Source: Synechococcaceae bacterium WB4_1_0192
Lineage (GTDB): Bacteria > Cyanobacteriota > Cyanobacteriia > PCC-6307 > Cyanobiaceae
Length of the DNA stretch: 5,730 nt
Reading direction: 5' to 3'
Assembly (NCBI GenBank): GCA_009926195.1
Contig: RFPK01000132.1
Location: 1-5,730 of the forward strand
The notes under the pieces are model-generated. The model made no database searches, was not told the origin of the DNA, and was given only the letters and a program-made list of their open reading frames with translations. Each line of letters starts with the position of its first letter. The first letter of the stretch is position 1. Both the position numbers and the translations under genes were made by a program. This document shows positions 1 to 5,658 of the stretch, piece by piece.

Positions 1-58
1 CCTCGGCCGCCTGCAGATCCAGGGCCCAGGGCCCCACCACGCCAAACAGGCCACACAT
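1..58 (-). CDS. Class II glutamine amidotransferase, probably asparagine-synthase-like (N-terminal 19 codons only)
   Basis: An ATG at 58-56 opens a frame that runs off the left edge and reads MCGLFGVVGPWALDLQAAE. Met-Cys-Gly followed by a hydrophobic/Gly stretch is the signature of class II (Ntn) glutamine amidotransferases: after Met removal, Cys2 becomes the N-terminal nucleophile that hydrolyses glutamine to release ammonia. In polysaccharide clusters this start most often belongs to asparagine-synthase-like proteins (amidotransferase plus ATP-dependent synthetase domain), which may amidate sugar carboxylates or other acceptors. GlmS begins similarly (MCGIVGYIG in typical members), so glucosamine-6-phosphate synthase is the main alternative. 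The start lies 9 bases after the TGA of the dehydrogenase gene with no clear Shine-Dalgarno sequence, so translation is probably coupled to that gene. The identity rests on about ten residues; the class is likely, the exact enzyme uncertain. Confidence 0.68.
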   Translation of the reverse strand, partial: MCGLFGVVGPWALDLQAAE

Positions 59-67
59 CAGGCGCGC

Positions 68-1432
68 TCAGCCACGGCCCACGCGCCACACCTGCAGGCC
101 GGCGGCCCGGGCCCGGGGTGCATCGGCGATGGCACGGGCATCGAACAGCCAGGCCGGCTGGCGCATCACCGCCGCCAGGGCGGGCCAGTCGAGCTCGGCG
201 TACTGCTGCCACTCAGTGAGGATGAGCACCGCATCGGCACCCTCCGCGGCGGCGATCGGGCTCTCGACCCGCTGCCAGCTGCCCACGCCATCACGCCCCA
301 GATCGGCGGCGATCTGGGCTTCGCTCACCTTGGGATCGTGAATCGCCAGCTGGGCCCCCTCCTCCAGCAGATCGCGGCAGATGCGGATCGCCGGGGCCTC
401 GCGGGTGTCGTTGGTGTCGGCCTTGAAGGCAAAGCCCAGCACGGCGATGCGCTTGGCGGTGACGGTGCCGAACAGGCGCTGCACCACCAACTGGGCGATG
501 CGGTGCTGCTGCCAGGCGTTGAGATCCACGACCCGCTGCCAGTAGGCCGCCACCTCATGCAAGCCGTAATGGCCGCAGAGGTACACCAGGTTGAGCACAT
601 CCTTCTGGAAGCAGCTGCCACCGAAGCCAGGACCGGCCTTGAGGAACTTGGCGCCGATGCGGCTGTCAGCGCCGATCGCCCGCGCCACCTCCTGCACATC
701 GGCGCCGGTGGCCTCACACACCGCCGCGATCGAATTGATCGAACTGATGCGCTCGGCCAGGAAGCAGTTGGCCGTGAGCTTGGAGAGCTCACTGCTCCAG
801 AGATTGGTGCGCAGGATCCGCTCCGCCGGCACCCACTGGCTGTAGATCGCCGCCAGGGCATCGATGGCGGCGGGATCCTCGCCGCCGATCAACACCCGAT
901 CGGGGTGCTCGAGATCCTGGATCGCCGTGCCCTCCGCCAGGAACTCCGGGTTGGAGAGCACCGAGAAGCTCTTGTCGCGGCTGGCGCCGAGGATCGCCTG
1001 GATCGTGGCGGCCGTGCGCACCGGCAGGGTGCTCTTCTCGACCACGATCGTGTGGTTCTGCGCGCAGGCCGCCACCTGGCGTGCCGAGGCCTCGATCCAG
1101 CGCAGGTCGCTGGCCTGACCGGCCCCCACACCGCGCGTCTTGGTGGGGGTGTTCACCGACAGGAACACCATATCGGCCGCGGCGATCGCCGCCTCCACCG
1201 CCGTGGAGAAGTGGAGGTTGCGGCCGCGGCAGCGACCCACCACCGCATCCAGCCCCGGTTCATACACCGGCAACCTGCTCAGATCGGCATCGTTCCAGGC
1301 GGCGATGCGCTCGGCATTGAGGTCAACCACCGTGACCTGAATCTGCGGGCAGCGATCGGCGATCACGGCCATCGTCGGCCCACCGACATAGCCCGCGCCG
1401 ATGCAGCAGATGCTGCGGATGGTCGCCGTCAT
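68..1432 (-). CDS. ugd: UDP-glucose 6-dehydrogenase (animal-like type)
   Basis: Cytosolic enzyme oxidising UDP-glucose to UDP-glucuronate with two NAD+, the entry step to glucuronate and xylose donors. The 454-residue protein has an N-terminal Rossmann domain with GAGYVGG at 12-18, a central dimerisation helix region and a C-terminal UDP-binding domain. Visible catalytic residues are E163 in NPEFLAEG, K218 and N222 in ELSKLTAN, the nucleophile C274 in GFGGSCFQKD with K277 and D278, K337 in FAFKADTNDTRE, and R433. Matched from memory to human UGDH these are E161, K220, N224, C276, K279, D280, K339 and R442. Long shared blocks (ICCIGAGYVGGPT, VNTPTKT, LCEATGADV, FQKDVLNLVYLC) place it in the eukaryote-like UGDH group rather than the short E. 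coli type. ATG at 1432 overlaps the TGA of the decarboxylase gene by 4 bases (ATGA), with GAGG at 1446-1443 as a plausible ribosome site. The protein is complete and no catalytic residue is missing. Confidence 0.97.
   Translation of the reverse strand: MTATIRSICCIGAGYVGGPTMAVIADRCPQIQVTVVDLNAERIAAWNDADLSRLPVYEPGLDAVVGRCRGRNLHFSTAVEAAIAAADMVFLSVNTPTKTRGVGAGQASDLRWIEASARQVAACAQNHTIVVEKSTLPVRTAATIQAILGASRDKSFSVLSNPEFLAEGTAIQDLEHPDRVLIGGEDPAAIDALAAIYSQWVPAERILRTNLWSSELSKLTANCFLAERISSINSIAAVCEATGADVQEVARAIGADSRIGAKFLKAGPGFGGSCFQKDVLNLVYLCGHYGLHEVAAYWQRVVDLNAWQQHRIAQLVVQRLFGTVTAKRIAVLGFAFKADTNDTREAPAIRICRDLLEEGAQLAIHDPKVSEAQIAADLGRDGVGSWQRVESPIAAAEGADAVLILTEWQQYAELDWPALAAVMRQPAWLFDARAIADAPRARAAGLQVWRVGRG
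1181..1190. other. HIP1-type palindrome GGCGATCGCC
   Basis: A perfect ten-base palindrome containing the GCGATCGC octamer that is over-represented in many cyanobacterial genomes. It is the only full copy I found here, and it lies within the ugd coding sequence. In DNA this rich in G+C a single copy is weak evidence of lineage. Confidence 0.45.
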
Positions 1433-2373
1433 GCGCCGATGGCCTCACGGAAGTAGCTGATCGTTGCATCCAGGCCCCGCTCCAGCGGCACCGTGGGCTG
1501 CCAACCGAGCTGCTGACGGGCCAGATCGATCACCGGCTGACGCTGCAGCGGATCATCGGCCGGCAGCGGCCGCTGCACCAGCTCCAGCTCCGGGTTGATG
1601 CGGGCGCGCACCAGCTCCGCCAGCTGGCGGATCGTGAACTCGGCGGGGTTGCCGATGTTGATCGGCCCGCAGTGACTGCCGTTCATCAGGCGGATCAGCC
1701 CCTCCACCAGGTCGTCCACATAACAGAAGGAGCGGGTCTGGCTGCCCTCGCCATAGAGCGTCAGCGGCTCACCGCGCAGGGCCTGGACGATGAAGTTGCT
1801 CACCACCCGGCCGTCGTCCGGCAGCATGCGCGGGCCGTAGGTGTTGAAGATCCGCACCACGCGGATATCAACGCCATGCATGCGCTGATAGTCGAAGCAG
1901 AGTGTCTCGGCGATGCGCTTGCCCTCGTCGTAGCAGCTGCGGATGCCGATCGTGTTGACGCAGCCGCGGTAGCTCTCCGGCTGGGGATGCACCTCCGGAT
2001 CGCCGTACACCTCCGAGGTGCTGGCCAGCAGCAGGCGGGCCCCCACCCGCCGGGCCAGGCCCAGCATGTTGTAGGTGCCGAGGAAGCTGGTCTTGGCGGT
2101 CTTGATCGGGTTGTGCTGGTAATGCACCGGCGAGGCGGGACAGGCCAGGTGCCAGATCCGGTCCACCTCCAGCAGGATCGGTTCGGTCACGTCGTGGCGG
2201 ATCAGCTCGAAGCGGGGATGGCCGATCCAGCGGGCGATGTTGGCCTTGCGGCCGGTGAAGTAGTTGTCGAGGCAGAGCACCTCCTCGCCGGCCTCCATCA
2301 GCCGGTCGACCAGGTGGGAGCCGACGAAACCGGCGCCGCCGGTGATCAGGTTGCGCGTGATCGAGGCGGGCAT
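1429..2373 (-). CDS. uxs: UDP-glucuronate decarboxylase (UDP-xylose synthase), extended SDR family
   Basis: Cytosolic NAD+-dependent short-chain dehydrogenase/reductase that decarboxylates UDP-glucuronate to UDP-xylose. The 314-residue protein starts with the nucleotide-binding loop TGGAGFVGSH (11-20; G12, G15, G18). The active site is visible as T119 and E121 in ASTSEVYGDPEVHP and as Y148/K152 in CYDEGKR. R278 in DDPLQRQP matches the arginine of human UXS1 that binds the substrate carboxylate. The E at 121 followed by VYGDPEVHPQ, and GRVVSNFIVQALRGEPLTLYG (188-208, written in part), are typical of UXS and distinguish it from dTDP-glucose 4,6-dehydratase and GalE. Length is normal for bacterial UXS without a membrane anchor. 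The ATG at 2373 lies inside the end of the membrane-protein gene (28-base overlap) with only a weak AGG at 2381-2379. It sits directly before the dehydrogenase gene, so substrate supply and use are encoded together. Confidence 0.96.
   Translation of the reverse strand: MPASITRNLITGGAGFVGSHLVDRLMEAGEEVLCLDNYFTGRKANIARWIGHPRFELIRHDVTEPILLEVDRIWHLACPASPVHYQHNPIKTAKTSFLGTYNMLGLARRVGARLLLASTSEVYGDPEVHPQPESYRGCVNTIGIRSCYDEGKRIAETLCFDYQRMHGVDIRVVRIFNTYGPRMLPDDGRVVSNFIVQALRGEPLTLYGEGSQTRSFCYVDDLVEGLIRLMNGSHCGPINIGNPAEFTIRQLAELVRARINPELELVQRPLPADDPLQRQPVIDLARQQLGWQPTVPLERGLDATISYFREAIGA
1443..1446 (-). promoter_or_regulatory. Possible GAGG ribosome binding site for ugd
   Basis: GAGG on the minus strand ends ten bases before the ATG at 1432, inside the end of the uxs gene. 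It is short, and the 4-base ATGA overlap alone could explain coupled translation. Confidence 0.35.
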
Positions 2374-3626
2374 GGCGGCCTGGCTTGGTCCGCCTGATTA
2401 TCAGAGCCCACCCGGCCGGCAGCCAGGAAGCCCAGCAGCAGGAAGCCCAGGAAGAACAGCAGGCCATCGGCATAGAGCAGCGGCTGGAACAGCCACTGCA
2501 CCGCCAGGGTGATCAGCACGCCCGCCAGCAGCAGGGCCGGCGCCGCCGCCTCGGCGGAACCCAGGGCCCGCCTGAGCTGCGCCAGGGCCGGCGGCAGGCA
2601 CAGGGCCAGGGCCAGCACCAGCGCCAGCAGCGGCAGCCAGCCGACGCGCACGTACACATCGCAGAACACGTTGTGCATCAGCTCGCCCTGGCGCGCATCG
2701 AAGATCATCAGCACCTGGCGCTGCTGATCAACCGTTTCGAAGTGGAGCTGATTGCCGCCCCAGGGGAACTGGGGCGCCGCCGGCAGGAAGCCAACCAGCC
2801 GATCGAAGCGTTCATCGTGCAGCAGGGCGAGGAGGCGCTGCCCGAGGCGGGGCCGCACCAGCAGCGCCGCAGCCAACGCCAGACCGGCACCAGCCAGCAC
2901 CGCCAGGCCGCGGCGCCAGCTGCGGCGGCCGGGAGACAGCCGCAGCAGCAGCGGCGCACCGCCGAGCACCACCACCAGCAACCCCAGCCGGCCGTGGAAG
3001 CAGAGGCTGGCCAGCACGGCCGCCAGGCCGCTGGCGCAGAGCAGCAGGCCCAGGCGGCGCTGCCGCCCCTGCCAGGCCAGGGCCAGGCCTGGCAGCAGCC
3101 AGGCCGCCGCCAGGGCGGCGTTCTGCTCCACCGAACGCACATTCATGGTGGCTTCGCTGCCCCAGGGCACGGGGATCGAGGCGTCGTAGCGGCGCCGCAG
3201 CAGATCCAGCCAGTGGCCATCGGGCACCAGCACCCGGCCATGCAGGAGGACCAGCCAGGTGTAGAGCAGGGCGCCGAGGCCATAGGCCAGCCACAACCAG
3301 GCCATCTGGCGCCAGCTCAGGCGCTGCGCCGCCTGGGCGCCGACCCACAGACCACCGGCCGGCAGCACCAGCATCGAGACGAGATCCAGCAGGTCGCGGC
3401 CACCCAGCTGCCAGAGGCCGTGCTGCACGGACACCAGCGCGTAGCTCAGGCTGAACAGCAACAGCAGCGCCAGGGCGAGCGGCAGCGGTGCCGCCGGCCA
3501 GCGCAACGGCCGGGACCGCCAGAGCAGCAGCGCCAGCACCGCATAGAACAGCGTGAAGCTCTTGGGCAGATGCAGGCCCATCAGGGCCCAGCCCGCCAGC
3601 AGCACCAGCGTGATCGGGTCCGACAT
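2346..3626 (-). CDS. Polytopic membrane protein, O-antigen ligase / Wzy polymerase-like
   Basis: A 426-residue, strongly hydrophobic protein with roughly ten or eleven membrane segments (about 5-19, 22-36, 47-65, 80-96, 107-128, 170-185, 192-208, 211-229, 240-257, 330-349, 362-382, 386-403). It has two long hydrophilic loops (about 130-170 and 260-328) and a short basic, proline-containing tail. The large late loop ends in a His-Asn pair (H318-N319, GELMHNVFCDVYVRVGW), and a basic residue follows a membrane segment at FHGRLGLLV. Both resemble patterns seen in WaaL/Wzy proteins of the O-antigen ligase superfamily, which polymerise or ligate lipid-linked glycans on the outer face of the cytoplasmic membrane. 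These proteins are poorly conserved, so the function is inferred from topology, the HN motif and operon context. ATG at 3626 shares one base with the preceding TGA (TGATG); a TTG at 3629 is an alternative, giving 427 residues. AGGAG lies at 3645-3641. Another membrane glycan enzyme cannot be excluded. Confidence 0.8.
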   Translation of the reverse strand: MSDPITLVLLAGWALMGLHLPKSFTLFYAVLALLLWRSRPLRWPAAPLPLALALLLLFSLSYALVSVQHGLWQLGGRDLLDLVSMLVLPAGGLWVGAQAAQRLSWRQMAWLWLAYGLGALLYTWLVLLHGRVLVPDGHWLDLLRRRYDASIPVPWGSEATMNVRSVEQNAALAAAWLLPGLALAWQGRQRRLGLLLCASGLAAVLASLCFHGRLGLLVVVLGGAPLLLRLSPGRRSWRRGLAVLAGAGLALAAALLVRPRLGQRLLALLHDERFDRLVGFLPAAPQFPWGGNQLHFETVDQQRQVLMIFDARQGELMHNVFCDVYVRVGWLPLLALVLALALCLPPALAQLRRALGSAEAAAPALLLAGVLITLAVQWLFQPLLYADGLLFFLGFLLLGFLAAGRVGSDNQADQARPPCPPRSRAT

Positions 3627-4744
3627 CAACGGTGGTTCCGCTCCTGTGAGAGTGCCTGATCGAGGGCCTCAAGATCCACCCGCAGTCGCCGTTGATAGGG
3701 GTGAAGCTGTCGATCGGCCCGGGGATCGTCTTCAGCAGGCGCACAGGCGAAGGGCTGCTGCAGGCCCCGCTGGACGCTGTTGTAGAGGCTGCCCCCCAGC
3801 ACGGTGAGGGCATCGGCATGGCGGCCGGCGCAGACGGGATCCAGGCTGAACAGCCGATAGGGGCGGCTGCGACACAGCAGCGCATTCAGCACCATCGAGC
3901 CGTGCTCACACCACAGGCCAGCGGCATCGCGCAGCCGGCGCAGCAACACCAGGCTGGGCAGGCCAGTGGGGTCGAGCACCGTGTAGCCATGGCGCTCGAA
4001 CCGCTCGCACACCGCCGCGAGATTGGCGATGCGATCCGAGCGGCGCGAGCAGAGGAACAGGCGCTCGGGCTCCGCCGGCGGGCCCAGGGCAGCGCCCAGC
4101 CGATCGCGGGCCAGGGCCAGGTTCTGCCAGCTGCTCAGGCGCGGCAGCAGCAGGGCATCGGCCAGGCGCAGGTTGGCCTGCAGCAGCTGCTCCGGCGTGA
4201 ACACAGCCAGGCTGTCCGGCGGGCAGAGCTGGGTGAGCGCCTGAGCCCAGGCGGGCGAGGGGGCCGTGACCAGCAGGCGCCGGCCGCCGGCACGGACGCG
4301 CGGATCGGTGGCGAACCAGAGGATGGCCCCCAGCTGATCCCCCACCCAATGGCCGAAATGGCTGGTGAGGTGAGGGAGCAGGGCATAGGCACCATCCAGC
4401 GCCTGGCTGGGGGCCCGCAGGCGACGGCGAATCGTGTGGAACTGGATGCGGCGATAGGCGGCGGCCTGGCTGCAGCTCACCCCGTTCAGCACCGCCCAGC
4501 TCTCGATGCTGGGGTAGTGGGGCACCGGGGACTGGCGATAGGCGTGGCTGACCAGCAGCGCCGGCTGGCTGGGGGGCAGCGGCAGGCGATCGAGATCGAG
4601 GATCGTCTGAACACAGGCGGCCGCCGGGGCGGAGCCGAAGCCCCAGGGCTGCAGGCGATGGCGGTAGCCAAGGCAGCCGCTGTCGGCTGCCCGCAGCCAC
4701 AGCTCACGGACGCTTTCGCCGATCCAGGCGGGCAGGCGGCTCAC
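3626..4744 (-). CDS. Glycosyltransferase family 61 (DUF563-type)
   Basis: A 372-residue soluble or membrane-associated glycosyltransferase expected to move a sugar from a nucleotide donor to a glycan acceptor. GT61 hallmarks are visible in order: SHFGHWVGD at 128-136 (the usual form is roughly N-x-GHW-x-x-D); RLFLCSRRSDRIAN at 228-241, the strand and Arg-rich turn preceding the family's R-x-x-N motif; HGYTVLDPTGL around 252-261; and EHGSMVLNALL at 280-290, the usual HG(A/S)-x-x-x-N donor-site motif with H281 and N287. No signal peptide or membrane span is evident. I chose GTG at 4744 because it forms a 4-base GTGA overlap with the preceding gene and has GGGGGG eight bases upstream; an in-frame GTG at 4753 (375 residues) is possible. 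GT61 includes plant xylosyltransferases, so with UDP-xylose genes downstream, xylose is a reasonable but unproven donor. Family assignment is firm; sugar and linkage are unknown. Confidence 0.9.
   Translation of the reverse strand: MSRLPAWIGESVRELWLRAADSGCLGYRHRLQPWGFGSAPAAACVQTILDLDRLPLPPSQPALLVSHAYRQSPVPHYPSIESWAVLNGVSCSQAAAYRRIQFHTIRRRLRAPSQALDGAYALLPHLTSHFGHWVGDQLGAILWFATDPRVRAGGRRLLVTAPSPAWAQALTQLCPPDSLAVFTPEQLLQANLRLADALLLPRLSSWQNLALARDRLGAALGPPAEPERLFLCSRRSDRIANLAAVCERFERHGYTVLDPTGLPSLVLLRRLRDAAGLWCEHGSMVLNALLCRSRPYRLFSLDPVCAGRHADALTVLGGSLYNSVQRGLQQPFACAPAEDDPRADRQLHPYQRRLRVDLEALDQALSQERNHR
3641..3645 (-). promoter_or_regulatory. AGGAG ribosome binding site for the membrane protein gene
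   Basis: AGGAG lies 14 bases before the ATG at 3626 and 11 before the alternative TTG at 3629. The spacing is long for ATG, so this site does not decide the start. The TGATG stop-start overlap suggests reinitiation by ribosomes finishing the GT61 gene. Confidence 0.4.
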
Positions 4745-5658
4745 CAGTAACACCCCCCATCCACCTGGCTGGCCTGGGCCGGTGTCTCCTGCGGCAGCGG
4801 GCGGCTCCAGGCCGCATTCATCAACCCGGCGAAGCGGGGCATCGCCTCCCAGCGGCGGCCCCGCAGCCCGAACAGCAGCTGCAGGGCGCCGCCCAGGTGC
4901 AGGGCCGGCCGGCCCATCGCACGGATCGCCGCCGCCAGCGGCAGGCCGTAGGCGCCGCAGCCGAGCAGGGCCACATCGAACTCGCAGGCAGCGACGCGCT
5001 CGATCAGGCCGTCCAGGGCGTCGCTCCAGCTGGCGTGCCCCTCGGTCTGGCCCGCCAGGGTGAGGGGGGGCCGCAGGGTGCGCAGCTCAAAGGCCGGCAA
5101 CACCGCCGGATCGGCGAACAGCTGCGCGCGCCGGGCCCACTGGCGCTCGATGCTGACGCTGAAGGGATGCACCACCAGTACGGTGCGACCGGCGAGGGCA
5201 GCACTCCACGGCGAGGGCTGCCACCAGGGTTCGAGGGCCGCCAGGCCGCAGCGCCGGGGCAGCGGCTGGAGCCCTGCCAGCAGCTGTGCCTGGCGGGGGC
5301 TGTCCCAGACCGCCAGCAGATCCACCGCCTCGAGCGCGGCCTGCAGCCGCGCCGCCGCGGCCGCCAGGGCCGCCGGCTGGACCGGAAAGATGCCGGCATT
5401 GCGATGGGCCTGCAGCCGGGTGAGCCGCGAGAAGGAGCCGCCGCGGGCCTCGGCCATCAGCCTGGCCTCCACCGCTCCCAGCCGGCCCACCAGCACCGGC
5501 CGCCGCTGCAGCAGGGCCGCGCTGATCCAGGCCGCGGCCGCCGCGTCATCGAGCTGTCCGGCGAACACCTGCGGGTAGCGGAGCCGGTCGCAGCGGCGCT
5601 GCAGGCCGCGGGCCCGCTCCCGCAGGCCATGGCGAAGCTGCCAGAGGCGGGCGGTCAT
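4741..5658 (-). CDS. Uncharacterised GT-D-fold-like protein of polysaccharide loci
   Basis: A 305-residue soluble protein that I recognise as a conserved family of polysaccharide gene clusters with no function known to me. Near the N terminus, VGRLGAVEARL (57-67) resembles the R-x-G-x-x-E element of GT-D-fold (DUF1792-like) glycosyltransferases. The C-terminal half carries the strongest conserved blocks: EPWW...PWS (143-152), VLVVHPFSVSIERQW (160-174), LPAFELRTL (187-195), FDVALLGCGAYGLPLA (227-242), LHLGGALQLLFGLRGRRWE (253-271), and a final DGGCYW (300-305). The GCGAYG and HLGG loops after predicted strands suggest a nucleotide- or sugar-binding Rossmann-like fold. ATG at 5658 is preferred over a TTG at 5682 because it makes an ATGA overlap with the preceding gene and has GGGGAG five bases upstream. 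A glycosyltransferase role is inference; a catalytic role in sugar modification is also possible. Confidence 0.88.
   Translation of the reverse strand: MTARLWQLRHGLRERARGLQRRCDRLRYPQVFAGQLDDAAAAAWISAALLQRRPVLVGRLGAVEARLMAEARGGSFSRLTRLQAHRNAGIFPVQPAALAAAAARLQAALEAVDLLAVWDSPRQAQLLAGLQPLPRRCGLAALEPWWQPSPWSAALAGRTVLVVHPFSVSIERQWARRAQLFADPAVLPAFELRTLRPPLTLAGQTEGHASWSDALDGLIERVAACEFDVALLGCGAYGLPLAAAIRAMGRPALHLGGALQLLFGLRGRRWEAMPRFAGLMNAAWSRPLPQETPAQASQVDGGCYW
4753..4758 (-). promoter_or_regulatory. G-rich ribosome binding site for the GT61 gene
   Basis: GGGGGG on the minus strand lies eight bases before the GTG at 4744-4742 and encodes Gly-Gly in the conserved DGGCYW tail of the preceding protein. 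It would overlap a start at GTG 4753, so it favours the downstream GTG and translation coupled to the GTGA stop-start overlap. Confidence 0.45.

Noticed and set aside
59..67. Promoter or terminator between ugd and the amidotransferase gene
   Set aside because: Only nine bases, with no room for a hairpin or promoter; no other non-coding stretch exists in the window.
338..1456. 372-codon open frame on the plus strand
   Set aside because: Antisense to ugd, whose identity is certain; open only because stops are rare in such GC-rich DNA.
1429..2373. dTDP-glucose 4,6-dehydratase or UDP-glucose 4-epimerase as an alternative for uxs
   Set aside because: The STSEVYGDPEVHPQ and CYDEGKR blocks and R278 fit UXS, and the adjacent ugd supplies its substrate.
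2385..3659. 424-codon open frame on the plus strand, rich in Gln, Arg and His
   Set aside because: It is antisense to the Leu/Ala-rich membrane protein: CTG and GCC codons read backwards as CAG and GGC. Low-complexity composition and no recognisable motif.
2812..3885. 357-codon alternate minus-strand frame spanning the junction of the GT61 and membrane protein genes
   Set aside because: Out of frame with both supported genes, rich in Ala, Gly, Pro and Arg, and without motifs.
3692..4750. 352-codon open frame on the plus strand
   Set aside because: Antisense to the GT61 gene, with repetitive Gln/Ala/Gly composition and no domain.
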